Below are positions 10,701 through 19,876 of a stretch of 64,000 nucleotides of DNA, piece by piece. The notes under the pieces are model-generated. The model was not told the origin of the DNA and did no database searches. It worked only from the letters and a program-made list of their open reading frames with translations. A program made the position numbers and the translations under genes. Source of the stretch: Paulinella micropora. Taxonomy: Eukaryota > Cercozoa > Imbricatea > Euglyphida > Paulinellidae. The stretch spans positions 1 to 64,000 of the forward strand of contig WBZZ01001156.1 of the NCBI GenBank assembly GCA_019918135.1, read 5' to 3'. Within the stretch, counting starts at the first letter, position 1; each line of letters opens with the position of its first letter.

Positions 10701-11552
10701 CCAACGGAACTTTATGGACAAAAGGATTGATTACGGCAAATGCGGGCATGACATATTCTGGGGTGCTATCATCGGCATTAGCATCAACTAATGGGGCAAA
10801 AATAGCAATTCAAGGACAAACAGACGGGACGAATGCGAGAGGAATATTTGTATGGGATGCAACTGATTCAAACTGGGGGATTTATATGAGCCAGTCTGGG
10901 AATAATAAATCATTAAGTGGAGGAACAGCACCAGCAGGAGGAGTAGGCGGAGGATTAACTTCTTATGCTATTAGATTTAGAGTGAATAATTCTTCAACGA
11001 GTGGGTTCATATGGGAGAATAATTCAAATACTGCTTTAATGTCATTAAGAGCGAGCGATGGACAATTATGGGTCTAATCCAATTCAATATTCTGATAGGA
11101 GAAAAAAAGAAGATATAAAGGAATGTTTAGGCTTAGATTTTATTAATAAGTTAAATCCAGTCTGCTATCGTATGATTGATGACAAAAAGAAATGTAGGAC
11201 TGGCTTAATAGCACAGGAATTAGAAGAAATACTAACAGAAATGGATATGCTAGATTTTGGCGGTTTTATCAAAGAAACAATTATGGTTCCGTGTCCAAAG
11301 CAAAGAAAAGAATACGAATTGAAAGGCGTGAGTGTTAATCCAGAAGATGTTAAATGTATTGATAGTGGTGATGTCGGTTATGGTATAGGTTATTCCGAGT
11401 TTATAGCCCCGTTAATTAAGGCCGTTCAACAATTATCAGAAAAGGTAGTTAATTTAGAAAAAGAAAATAAAAATCTTATGAATATACTACAAGACCAAGC
11501 AAACCAACTAGCCGAAATCCGAGCAGTCGTATTTTCTACTAATGCCTCCTAG
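7793..11552 (+). pseudogene. Trimeric fibre protein with S74 chaperone, element A, frameshifted
   Basis: This would be a virion attachment fibre of about 1250 aa. The N-terminus (QYKSLLGLNELAVDSLNILN) is shared with the element C fibre. The shaft has many repeats of the form LTGDQTIAGTKTF and GGLNMGGYAI, as in phage tail fibres. The C-terminus starts SDRRKKEDIKE and contains TGLIAQELEEIL and a terminal coiled coil, the signature of intramolecular chaperone (peptidase S74) domains, which cleave themselves off at the Ser. Three frame changes occur near 9923, 10530 and 11065. The last is a 5-bp loss relative to element C. The shaft is nearly identical in DNA to that of element B. Confidence 0.88.
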
Positions 11553-11883
11553 ATTACACCCCCCACCGCCAGTCATTGAAATAGACGGCGAACTAACACC
11601 AGAGTTGAAAAATAGAGTTTTAGACATTTCATTGAAGAATGAGGAAAAAAAAGTAGAGCACGAATTGGAAGATAACTGGAATTGTTGTTGTATAACAAAC
11701 AGACCAACTGACAGCCGACTTATTAAATACTTATTTCAAATGGGTATCATTATTGCCATTATAACCCTTTGCATCGTAAGGCTATCGGAAAAGAACTTAC
11801 CTTGTGAGGTTGCTAACACTTATGTCGGAATTTTGACATTGCTTATCGGTATTTGCCTTCCATCACCTTCTTCAAAGAAATGA
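11542..11883 (+). CDS. Small membrane protein, element A
   Basis: The 113-aa product has a Pro-rich N-terminus (PPRLHPPPP), then EIDGELTPELKNRV, a CCC cluster, and two hydrophobic segments at about residues 65-80 (MGIIIAIITLCIV) and 92-107 (VGILTLLIGICLP). It overlaps the end of the fibre gene by 11 bp, so the two may be co-expressed. Close homologues follow the fibre in elements B (35996) and C (57004). A role in anchoring the fibre or as a virion membrane protein is inferred from position only. Confidence 0.75.
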   Translation: MPPRLHPPPPVIEIDGELTPELKNRVLDISLKNEEKKVEHELEDNWNCCCITNRPTDSRLIKYLFQMGIIIAIITLCIVRLSEKNLPCEVANTYVGILTLLIGICLPSPSSKK

Positions 11884-12115
11884 ACATTCATATACTTGAG
11901 TTTTATACCACATAGCATCATTTGAGCAAATTAAAGGAATGGCTTCATCAAAACTAACACACCAATCACTCATAGGCTTATACACACATTTAAATTTTGT
12001 TTCTATTCCTTTCTGAATACAATAAGCACAACTCTCATTCTTTTTTTCGCTTATCCGAGAGTAAAAGTCGCAGGCAGTCCGTCCTAACACAGACCACATA
12101 AACAATAATATTCAT
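11881..12115 (-). CDS. Secreted Cys-rich protein, element A (signal peptide possibly out of frame)
   Basis: The conserved part reads TACDFYSR...CAYCIQKG...FKCVYKP...WCVSFDEAIPLICS...YECSFL, with at least seven Cys in the same spacing as the homologues at 37045 and 57492. Those two have clear signal peptides. Here the hydrophobic start (ATG at 12115) is in a different frame from the Cys-rich body, which suggests a one-base loss near 12085. The spacing of Cys resembles PSI-like or small disulphide-rich domains, but no family is certain. It is transcribed divergently from the gene at 12145. Confidence 0.6.
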
Positions 12116-12144
12116 AACATAATATATTACACAATATATAAACA

Positions 12145-12507
12145 ATGTCGGAGCACAAATACCAAAAGATTATTTTTCTGAGCAATGATTTTGCTGGAGG
12201 AAGCAAAACATTTAATAAAAATATCCAAATGTCATTCACACCCACCAAAATGAATGTAAAATTTATCCACTATATGAACGACCAGACAGAGACAAAAACC
12301 AGAATTCTTTACATGGATAGAATTGGAATTATTGGAACATTTGCGGACAGCACTACAGCAAACATTTCAAATCTCGGTTATAATTTGGGTGTTGTAGGAT
12401 GGACAGACGGACAATATACATTTAAAGTCCTTGAAACCGACAGCGGAAATATTGATACAGGAAATTTAGCGGGCCGAATTGTTGTATGCCTTGAGTTTTT
12501 AGGATGA
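12145..12507 (+). CDS. Conserved 120-aa protein of unknown function, element A
   Basis: Starts MSEHKYQKIIFLSNDF and is beta-rich throughout with no membrane segment (MSFTPTKMNVKFIHY, ILYMDR, GWTDGQYTFKVLE). It is about 85 percent identical by eye to the element C copy at 57768, which supports a real gene. It lies just before the packaging ATPase in both. The stop TGA at 12505-12507 is the start of a conserved hairpin. A small virion protein is plausible, but this is only inferred from its position. Confidence 0.75.
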   Translation: MSEHKYQKIIFLSNDFAGGSKTFNKNIQMSFTPTKMNVKFIHYMNDQTETKTRILYMDRIGIIGTFADSTTANISNLGYNLGVVGWTDGQYTFKVLETDSGNIDTGNLAGRIVVCLEFLG

Positions 12508-12541
12508 TATTTGTTTCAGACTACGTCTTCAACAAACATCG
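12505..12541. repeat. 3'-type intergenic hairpin
   Basis: tgatattt-gtttcagactacgtcttcaac-aaacatcg; the first three bases are the stop codon of the preceding gene. The 5'-type partner is missing or decayed before the ATPase start at 12631. An identical sequence occurs at 13825-13861. Confidence 0.75.
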
Positions 12542-12630
12542 ACAACCATTAAAGTAAAAAATAAGGTAAAATATATATTGAACCACACAAGTACGAAGTG
12601 GCGAAGCAAGCGGAGACCGAAGGTCGTAGC

Positions 12631-13458
12631 ATGGAAAAAATCAATAGCATTAAGGTGAAGCCAGTAAAACAAGAGGGGGATGGAAACGGAGATAAAAAAG
12701 CAAAAGGTTATAAATTATTCAATGAGCCGTATGCTAACATATTTTTGCTTGCCCGTAAGAAGAGCGGTAAGACGACGGCACTCTTTGAAATACTTAAACG
12801 GACAACAGACAGAAAAACCCGTATTGTCATTATTGCTTCAACCATACACAAGGATTACATTTATAAAGCAATGGTAAAGCACTTTAAGAACAGAGGAAAC
12901 CCGATGGCGATATATACCTTTCTTAAGTCAGATGGTGTAAATGTTATTGATTATGAGTTAGACAAACTGAACAGACATGACGAGCAACACGAAGGAGAAG
13001 TAAAACAGGACAAAGAAGAAATAGAGAAGCCACCATTTCTTTATTTCGGAAAAGAAGAAAAAAAGAAACAGAGCACCGCAGAGGCAAAAGAAAGGCCGAG
13101 TAAATATATATCTCCAGAGGTAGTTTTTGTTTTGGATGATTTAGGTAGTGGATTAAGAGACAAGTCCGTAAGTGATTTGTTAAAAAAGAACAGACACTAT
13201 AAATCAAAGGTGATTATGTCTAGTCAGTATTTGAATGACCTACGGCCAGAAGCCATTAAGCAGTTAGATTATTTATTAATCTTTCCGGGGCAATCTCAGG
13301 ACAAAATGGAACTCGTGTATAAACACTTAGACTTATCTTTTGACTTTGATTATTTTCTTCAAAAGTATCACGAGGCTACAAAGGAGAGATTTAATTTTCT
13401 TTATGTTTCAAGTGTTGATGATGAGTTAAGAAAAAACTTTTCACAAAGATTTAAATAA
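12631..13458 (+). CDS. DNA packaging ATPase (A32/FtsK-HerA type), element A
   Basis: This motor would pump viral DNA into capsids. The P-loop is NIFLLARKKSGKTTALFE, in which the first Gly of Walker A is Ala. Walker B is VVFVLDDLGSG. A polar/arginine motif SSQYLNDLRPEA follows, as in A32-like ATPases. The 275-aa length fits the family. The start was placed at the ATG at 12631 because the element C copy begins at the corresponding MEKINSIKVKP; a longer frame uses a GTG upstream. The frame is intact, unlike in element C. Confidence 0.88.
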   Translation: MEKINSIKVKPVKQEGDGNGDKKAKGYKLFNEPYANIFLLARKKSGKTTALFEILKRTTDRKTRIVIIASTIHKDYIYKAMVKHFKNRGNPMAIYTFLKSDGVNVIDYELDKLNRHDEQHEGEVKQDKEEIEKPPFLYFGKEEKKKQSTAEAKERPSKYISPEVVFVLDDLGSGLRDKSVSDLLKKNRHYKSKVIMSSQYLNDLRPEAIKQLDYLLIFPGQSQDKMELVYKHLDLSFDFDYFLQKYHEATKERFNFLYVSSVDDELRKNFSQRFK

Positions 13459-13496
13459 TATTTTTAGAATTAATAAATATTTTTTTTCATAGTATA

Positions 13497-13823
13497 ATGG
13501 TAGTTAAAACAACTCGTGTTGAAGTCATTCCAACAATCGGCAAACGAACTATTAACTCAAGCACCAACATGGCTGGAGGTAAAAAGAAGACTGGTGGCAA
13601 GAAGAAGCAAGGAGGCAAGGGACAAGCAGGTGGTAAAATCAACTGGCAAAAAGTTGGCAAAACGGTCTTTGCCGTTGATAAATTTCTTCGCGGTAATAAG
13701 TTAATCTCAAGGACTGCGGGAGCATTAAGTAGTGTCGGGGTGCCTTACGCAGGTAGTGTTGGTGCTGTAGCATCAAGACTGGGGTATGGTAAGCAGAGAG
13801 GACGCGGAGCACTCAAATTCTAA
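13497..13823 (+). CDS. Small Lys/Gly-rich virion-type protein, element A
   Basis: The 108-aa product has a GGKKK-rich central block followed by INWQKVGKTVFAVDKFLRGNKLISRTAGAL and a Gly-rich end (RLGYGKQRGRG). The layout (basic block, amphipathic segment, hydrophobic Ala/Gly/Val segment) recalls the small pX-like core or membrane-active proteins reported for adenoviruses and adintoviruses; that is a resemblance in composition only. The gene lies between ATPase and protease, as in element C (59080). An AATATTTTTTTT run followed by TATAATG precedes it. Confidence 0.65.
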   Translation: MVVKTTRVEVIPTIGKRTINSSTNMAGGKKKTGGKKKQGGKGQAGGKINWQKVGKTVFAVDKFLRGNKLISRTAGALSSVGVPYAGSVGAVASRLGYGKQRGRGALKF

Positions 13824-13824
13824 A

Positions 13825-13949
13825 TGATATTTGTTTCAGACTACGTCTTCAACAAACATCGAAACCCAGTTTATTTTTTGGAAAAAGAAGAAACGATGTT
13901 TTAGAATAAGTGAGAGTGCGACAGCACGAAACGCAATTCTAAAATATCA
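13825..13949. repeat. Bipartite intergenic hairpin pair before the protease
   Basis: Unit 13825-13861 (tgatattt...aaacatcg) follows the TAA of the Lys/Gly-rich gene by one base. After a spacer of 32 bp comes unit 13894-13949 (cgatgttttagaat...attctaaaatatca). The ATG of the protease is 28 bp downstream of this unit, across a TATA-like AT run. Confidence 0.8.
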
Positions 13950-13977
13950 AGGAAATATTTTTTGTTTAAAATATACG

Positions 13978-15570
13978 ATGGTTGCTAAAACCAAAAAAAC
14001 AAAGAAACAGAAATTAAGACCCCCGCGGGTTTATAGAAATAAAAGCGGGAAGCCGTATATTATCCAGAAGGGTAAAAAATATTATCTTAATTTCGGTAAG
14101 AAAACAAATGATATGAGCACACTTCAAATCGTTAAACTTTTTATGAAATACTTAAGCAGACCAAAAGCAAAGCGGACACCTAAGCGAAAAGAAGACTTAA
14201 GAAAAGTCCAGAGTTTGTCGGAGATTGAACAAAATACTAGAACCGCCATTAATGACCACTTAGACAAACTCAGAAAAGAGAAATACGAAAAGATTGATGA
14301 GATAGACCAAAAAGAGAAAAAAGCACGAGATGATGCTGAAGAAGAAAAGAAGAGGCAAGAAAGAAAAGACATAGCCGATGCTAAGGAAAGACAGGAAGAA
14401 ATAGATAGGGAAATGAAAAAGGAACAAAGACTTATCCAAGAACTAAATGCGGAACGACGACATAGACAAGGTTTATTGATGGCTCCACTAGCCCCGCCTA
14501 TGATAAAACCGCCACCGCCACCGCCACAAGGACGACCGCCAAGGAAAACGAGAGGAGTTATTGTAAAGGATGCGGAAGAAGAGGAGAAACATAAACAAAC
14601 AAAACGGGAAAAAATAATTGATGGTATGTTTGCTGAGACTATTAGAAAGAAACGGCGAAATGTGCAACCTACTAATGAAAAGATTATCCAAAAACTAAGA
14701 TTTATTGGGCATGTTATCCCTGACATAAAACCATCAAGAGGCGGAAAAATAAACTATTCTGAAATGTTAAAACAATGGCTATACAAAAGTCCTATTATAA
14801 CTGACCAAGTGTTGAATTCACAACAAGCATGGGTTGAATTTGATTTATGGAGAGAAGGTGCGGTAGCAAAAAAGAAAGAAGAAGTAGATAAAGCCAAGGA
14901 GAACAAAGAAGAACAAGACAATAAAGAAGAACAAGTCAATCAAGAAGAACAAGACAATAAAGAAGAACAAGTCAATAAAGAAGAACAACCTATTATACAA
15001 GAGCCTGAAGATGCGCAAGCAAATATGACTGAAGCAGAAACCGAACCAGAATCAGATACGGTAGGAATTGGTAAAGTAGGTAAGGGGCTAATGACTAGTG
15101 AAATCAACGACATAATGAAAAAATATGGATGGTATTTAGGAACGATTGCGAGTGATGAAATATACAAATTAAATCCAGAAAAAAGAAGGCAATACGGATT
15201 TATTATGAATACTGACCCGAGCAATAAAAAAGGACAACACTGGATGGCTATATGGGTAAGTCTAAATAAAGATAGGAGTGTTGAAGTGTATGACCCTTTG
15301 GCTGAATATCAACCGACTGAAGACTTTCAACAACAAATGAAACAACTAATAGATAAAAGCCACCCAGATAGTTATTTATTGATGAAGGTCAATCAAGTAA
15401 AAGAGCAGAGTGATACGAGCGACACATGTGGATGGCACTCAATGCGGTTTCTTTTAGAGCGAGCAAAAGGAGTGCGATTTAAATTTGCTAGTGGCTATAC
15501 AGACTTAAAAGAAGACGAAGCGGAACAATTAAAAGCACAGAATGGATATGGATTTGACACCTTTTTGTAA
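13978..15570 (+). CDS. Adenain-like cysteine protease (C48 fold), element A
   Basis: This would be the maturation protease acting on virion proteins. The 530-aa product has a basic N-terminus, a long Glu/Lys coiled-coil region (about 100-210), a Pro run (PPPPPPQG), a tandem NKEEQ repeat (about 350-375), and a C-terminal catalytic domain. Catalytic residues fit His in GQHWMAIWV, Asp in VEVYDPL and Cys in DTCGWHSMRFL, in the order known for adenovirus proteases and Ulp1. The ATG at 13978 was chosen over an upstream start because the upstream frame crosses the intergenic hairpins. The frame is intact. Confidence 0.88.
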   Translation: MVAKTKKTKKQKLRPPRVYRNKSGKPYIIQKGKKYYLNFGKKTNDMSTLQIVKLFMKYLSRPKAKRTPKRKEDLRKVQSLSEIEQNTRTAINDHLDKLRKEKYEKIDEIDQKEKKARDDAEEEKKRQERKDIADAKERQEEIDREMKKEQRLIQELNAERRHRQGLLMAPLAPPMIKPPPPPPQGRPPRKTRGVIVKDAEEEEKHKQTKREKIIDGMFAETIRKKRRNVQPTNEKIIQKLRFIGHVIPDIKPSRGGKINYSEMLKQWLYKSPIITDQVLNSQQAWVEFDLWREGAVAKKKEEVDKAKENKEEQDNKEEQVNQEEQDNKEEQVNKEEQPIIQEPEDAQANMTEAETEPESDTVGIGKVGKGLMTSEINDIMKKYGWYLGTIASDEIYKLNPEKRRQYGFIMNTDPSNKKGQHWMAIWVSLNKDRSVEVYDPLAEYQPTEDFQQQMKQLIDKSHPDSYLLMKVNQVKEQSDTSDTCGWHSMRFLLERAKGVRFKFASGYTDLKEDEAEQLKAQNGYGFDTFL

Positions 15571-15632
15571 AAGATATTTTCTAATATATAGATTTTTGAG
15601 TTTGTAAGTGGTTTTTTTTAAAAGCACTTACG

Positions 15633-16441
15633 ATGGAGTATAAAGGTGGTCGGTCAAGTTCCATCTATTACATAAATAGCAAAAATAGAATAACGGGAAC
15701 AGACAGCGACTTTATACACGAAGTCAATATGAAGGGACTAGACAATCCAACTCACTGCAAAATTCTTCATATTTATGTGCCGAAATCTTATTATTCAGTA
15801 GCCAGTCCTTGCAATACTTTTACATTATCCGAAGACGGGTATGAGGCTTTAATTACGATACCTGAAGGAAACTACACAATGAACAACTTAAAAAATAAAC
15901 TGAGATACTGACGGCAGACAGCCCGAATGACTATACTTATGTAGTCTCAAGCAACAATACAAACACGGAAGCGGAGGATGGCAAATTAACATTCAGTGTT
16001 TCAAATAACGGAGGTATTCAACCGCGGTTTATATTTGATGGTGATACTCGTATTCATGAGGTAATGGGTTTTGATAGAAACTCAACATATTTCTTTGCTA
16101 ATGATTTTATTAAATCTCCAAATGTAATTATTCTAACTGGTGAAAAGACTTTATACCTTCAATCGGATTTGGTGAATGAAGGTGATAATCATGTGCTACA
16201 AGAAATATACACAGCCAACGAAATTCCTTTCGGCTCTGTCATTTATGATGGAAGTGGGTCTGAGTATGGTAAAACATTGTCCGCTAATTCAAACAATGTA
16301 TTCAGGTTTTACTTGACGGACGAAAACGACCAAGCAATAAATCTTAATGGTTTGGGAATAGTTATGACATTATTGGTTTATCGTGAAACTAATTATTTTA
16401 GTTTATTTAATTCATTCTTCAATCTGTTGAAAGCGAGGTAA
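15633..16441 (+). pseudogene. Penton (minor capsid) protein, element A, one frameshift
   Basis: Starts MEYKGGRSSSIYYINSKNR and has the sequence character of the single jelly-roll penton proteins of Polintons and virophages (DFIHEV, HIYVPKSYYSV, TIPEGNYTMNNL). After codon 92 the frame hits a TGA; the second half continues in another frame to 16441 (GFDRNSTYFF, VIILTGEKTLYLQSDL, FRFYLTDENDQAINL). The break is near 15905. It lies directly upstream of the major capsid gene. The first codons (M-Asp/Glu-YKG) are also the last recognisable codons of element C. Confidence 0.75.
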
Positions 16442-16449
16442 TTATTTTA

Positions 16450-16529
16450 ATTTTAGAATTATTTATTTTTTTCTATAAATATATTTCGTGTATTAATCAA
16501 CTTACACTACTTCAAAAACAAAACAAAAA
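16450..16529 (+). promoter_or_regulatory. AT-rich leader with TATA-like box before the capsid gene
   Basis: A T-run (ttattttttt) and ctataaatata lie 50-60 bp before the ATG, followed by an A/C-rich, G-free leader (cttacactacttcaaaaacaaaac). This looks like a strong late promoter and leader, but that is inferred from composition only. Confidence 0.35.
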
Positions 16530-17981
16530 ATGCCGGTCCAATACGGAGGAGAACTAGTCCATCAGACTAAGGAACTGCTCATTGGTAAGTATGAATTGAA
16601 CAAACTTACTGCCCGTGAAGGGTCGGCTGATGTTGTTCTCACCACTGCGGGAGGAAATGAAAGCACCTTTGAAATCCCTACTCGTCCTTTGAACCTTGCG
16701 AGGTCGGTGTTGCGATTTACTTACACCCCTACCGCATCTGCTGGTTATAATCGTATGTTTATGGATTGCTTGCCTATGATACAAAGAATTGAACTGCGAA
16801 GCCGAAGCGGGCAGTATCTGTGTAATCTTCAATACGTGGGCAATTACACTAAGATGATTTGGAAGCCCGAAATTAAATATGAAAAATTTATGGCACTTGA
16901 AAACCACGGGGCGGGTGTATCTAGCGGGGCTATGCTTCAAAAGTGTAATGCTGGAAAAGTTGAGATAGGAAGTGTAGCGGAAAGAAAGGCAATTACTGAT
17001 GCGGTCAATACTGCTGGAGTGGTTGCTGCAGTTCAAGGTTATTACAAAGTGCCACTTGTTAATGCCCGCCGTCATAATGATACTGCTCTCGCCGATAGCA
17101 CTGCTGGAAATTATAGCCTTGTTAATGTTCCTTTTGAGGAGGCTAAGTATTTTGAAGGAGGAACTAATGGGCACGCCGACCCTGTCATTAAAGTTAAACT
17201 TCCGTTGGGTATGATTTTTGGAACTATTTTTGAACTAGATAAGACTATTGGTTTTAATGAAATTTTGGATTTGCGAATCGTGTGGGAGGGTACTAACCGC
17301 TCTACTTTCTATGGAACTGATGCAAGCAGTATTTCTACTGGTGCTGCACAGGTTGCTGTTGGTGCTACTATTTCAAACTTGAATCTGTTTCTTGCCGTAG
17401 AAACTGATCCGAATGTTGTCCTTGGTGTTCAGCAGAAGATTGCGGGAGAAGGTTTTCCGTTTAAGATTGAATACCCTATCTCTTGGAAGCAGAACCTCTC
17501 AACAACAAGCCAAAATTTCGTAGTAAAAATGAACCGCTCACAGGGTGAGAGAATTAGAAGAATTTATACTTCCGCATTCCACAACGACGAAAATAAAAAT
17601 ACTGCTTTCGACAATGACAACAGAGCGGGTGCTAAGGTTGAAAAATACTATACAACCCTTGACGGCTCGCGACTTCAACAATTTGATGTTGATGTTAAGG
17701 AAAATGAAGACTATATGATTTTGAAGGATAAGTTGAAGGGAAGTGCTATCCTAAACAGCGATGTCTATCATTACAACTGGTTTCATGTGGATACTTGGGA
17801 CAATAACCGCCCACTATGCGATAAAGATACTGACGGCTATGAAGTAAGCGGTCTGAGCCTTGATACTGAGCGACGATATGAATTTGTCGGCACTACTGTC
17901 GCCAATAATCATAACCATTATACTTACGCAATTCTTCAGCGAAGTGTGCTTGTGAAGGGGATTGAAATCCTAATGTCGTAG
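16530..17981 (+). CDS. Major capsid protein (double jelly-roll), element A
   Basis: The 483-aa product forms the trimeric capsomers of the icosahedral shell in Polintons. Visible features include an N-terminal GGNESTFEIPTRPLNLARS, the segment FMDCLPMIQRIELRSRSGQY typical of the first jelly roll, EVETD/AVETDPNVV and a C-terminal WFHVDTWDNNRPLC. The length fits the family (about 450-600 aa). The frame is open, and the gene is a little more GC-rich than its neighbours, as is common for highly expressed capsid genes. It is only distantly similar to the capsid gene of element B. Confidence 0.82.
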   Translation: MPVQYGGELVHQTKELLIGKYELNKLTAREGSADVVLTTAGGNESTFEIPTRPLNLARSVLRFTYTPTASAGYNRMFMDCLPMIQRIELRSRSGQYLCNLQYVGNYTKMIWKPEIKYEKFMALENHGAGVSSGAMLQKCNAGKVEIGSVAERKAITDAVNTAGVVAAVQGYYKVPLVNARRHNDTALADSTAGNYSLVNVPFEEAKYFEGGTNGHADPVIKVKLPLGMIFGTIFELDKTIGFNEILDLRIVWEGTNRSTFYGTDASSISTGAAQVAVGATISNLNLFLAVETDPNVVLGVQQKIAGEGFPFKIEYPISWKQNLSTTSQNFVVKMNRSQGERIRRIYTSAFHNDENKNTAFDNDNRAGAKVEKYYTTLDGSRLQQFDVDVKENEDYMILKDKLKGSAILNSDVYHYNWFHVDTWDNNRPLCDKDTDGYEVSGLSLDTERRYEFVGTTVANNHNHYTYAILQRSVLVKGIEILMS

Positions 17982-18039
17982 ATATTTATGAAATCAATAA
18001 AAAGAAAGAAAATTATTTTTTGTTTCATATACACAAACA

Positions 18040-19280
18040 ATGACTACTCACCTTAGAAATTTAATCGCACAAAATCCAGACAAAAAATTTATAAATGTCA
18101 AAGTCGGATATGACGGACACGTTGAAACTAATCATATGAAGACTGCTTTTGGTGAAACCCTAACCAGTTCCTTAACACCTGTATTACAGGAAATCTTTCC
18201 ATATACCATAAATACACGAATATGGACATTAACTCAGACAAATGTGAGTGTTTCATTTCTGAATAATATGGCGGAATTAAAAACGACTGCTAATGCTACC
18301 GCTGATGCTAGTATGGTAAGCAAAAGAAAAATAAAATATCGCACTGGTATGGGTGTTGTAGCCCGCTTCACTGCTTTATGGACAACAGACGAAACCGAAG
18401 ATTATTATTCGTGGATAGGTATCGGAGATAACGATTTATCTAATGGTTTCTACTTTTACAAAACCAGAGATGAAGGAATGATTATTCTACATTGTATAGG
18501 AGGAATCCCAAACGCATTTTATCAAGCGTACTGGGATGACCCGTGCGACGGAACAGGAGATATGCCTGTATTAGACTGGACAAAGGGAAATGTATTTCAA
18601 ATTCAATTTCAATACTTAGGCTTTGGTGCTATTAAGTTTTCTATTGAAAATCCAAAGACAGGTGAATTTCAGTTAGTCCATACGATTAAGTATGCGAATG
18701 CCAACACAGGTGTCAGTCTGCGGAATACGACATTGCCATTTGTAGCACGAATGGTTCATAATAATGCGGGAGTTGGAATACAAAGACTAAAGACCGCCAG
18801 TTGTAGTTTGTTGTTGAAGGCACTAACACTATTAATACAAGTATTACAAATAAGGTGGAAGGTAGTAAAGCAGGTAATATAACTGAAAGCCCCATTTTAA
18901 GTATCAGGAATAAAGCACTATTCAATAATAGCCTAACCAACAATTCAAATGTCTTTCCTTCGTTGATAAGTATTACTAATGAAGATACTAAGGCTAATGT
19001 TGTCAGAATGGTATTGAACGGAACACTGACAGGGGCGGGTTTTGCTGATGTTGATGCCAAAACTTCAATTGTAGATACAGACACAAAAGCGACAGCCATC
19101 GCCAACGGAACGACAATTTTTAAGATTTATGTTAATGCTGCCTCAACTCAACAAATTAATCTAAGAACCTACGATATTCAATTAACACCGAACGATGTTT
19201 TGACATTCACACAAAAGGCTGTGTCGGCAGGTGGAAATGGTAATATTAATGTTATTGCTAACTTTATTGAGGACCATTGA
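18040..19280 (+). pseudogene. Virion/adhesion-type protein, element A, one frameshift
   Basis: The first frame (to 18882) contains RTGMGVVARFTALW, DPCDGTGDMPVLDW, FQIQFQYLGFGAIKFSIENP and HTIKYAN. This beta-sandwich-like pattern recurs in structural proteins of large DNA viruses and phages. The last 140 codons lie in another frame (18855-19280) and end in FIEDH. The break is near 18830. A homologue with the same order of motifs is on the minus strand of element B (45135-46359). A receptor-binding or capsid decoration role is inferred; the fold is not certain. Confidence 0.65.
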
Positions 19281-19306
19281 AGCAAAAAAGAACAATTTCA
19301 TTTGTA

Positions 19307-19753
19307 TTACTTTACTTTATTTTTTTGGTAAATTTCTTTTACAACACGAATAACATCGCTCGCTTTCCTTAATATACAACCTTCTTCTGTACATTCTATA
19401 GCAGTCTCATTATCACCTACGGATGTAGCCGACGCTATCTCTTCTCCTACATTAGCCTTTAATTCGGTAATTCCAGTTTCTTTTAAATCACTCGCCTTAA
19501 AAGGAGTGCTCTCTTCTTGCTGACCGAAGGACACATCTTCAACTTTGTTGGAGTCTTCAACTACGTTGGAGTTGTCCGTTATGGTCTCCAATGGAATAAC
19601 TACTTTCACATTGTCATCGCGGGGTTTGTATTGCTCATAGAAAGAAACAATGTCAGGCTTAGTCCATTTAATTGTTGGCTTTTTGACATTACCATCAAGG
19701 TTCCATTTTTCAATTTCATTCAAGTAGTCCTGTTTGGTGTTGAGGTCGGCCAT
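19307..19753 (-). CDS. Hypothetical protein with SAP-like N-terminus, element A
   Basis: The 148-aa product begins MADLNTKQDYLNEIEKWNLD and continues PTIKWTKPDIVSFYEQYKP, a short helical pattern such as SAP-type or similar small domains show. An acidic, disordered middle follows, then TPFKASDLKETGITELK and a basic end. Element B has a counterpart at 30831-31264 with the same N- and C-terminal motifs. TATATATAAG lies just before the ATG. Function unknown. Confidence 0.65.
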   Translation of the reverse strand: MADLNTKQDYLNEIEKWNLDGNVKKPTIKWTKPDIVSFYEQYKPRDDNVKVVIPLETITDNSNVVEDSNKVEDVSFGQQEESTPFKASDLKETGITELKANVGEEIASATSVGDNETAIECTEEGCILRKASDVIRVVKEIYQKNKVK

Positions 19754-19777
19754 CTTATATATAAGATATTTTATTCA

Positions 19778-19876
19778 GATATTTTTAATATCTTCATAAA
19801 ACATCGAAAGCATTAAAGTAAAAAATAATTAAAAGAAAACGATGTTTTGTGATGACGAAGTCAGAACAAAATATCA
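19778..19876. repeat. Bipartite intergenic hairpin pair (minus-strand boundary)
   Basis: Unit 19778-19806 (gatattttt...ataaaacatcg) and unit 19840-19876 (cgatgttttgtgatgac...cagaacaaaatatca) flank an A-rich spacer of 33 bp. On the minus strand, the stop TGA of the 19874-20161 gene starts the second unit. The first unit lies about 25 bp upstream of the next minus-strand ATG (19753). The order 3'-type, spacer, 5'-type is therefore kept on this strand too. Confidence 0.75.

Noticed and set aside
14940..15000. Tandem aagaagaacaa repeats in the protease gene as a regulatory array
   Set aside because: They are in-frame coding repeats (NKEEQ) within an open gene and are adequately explained as a linker expansion.
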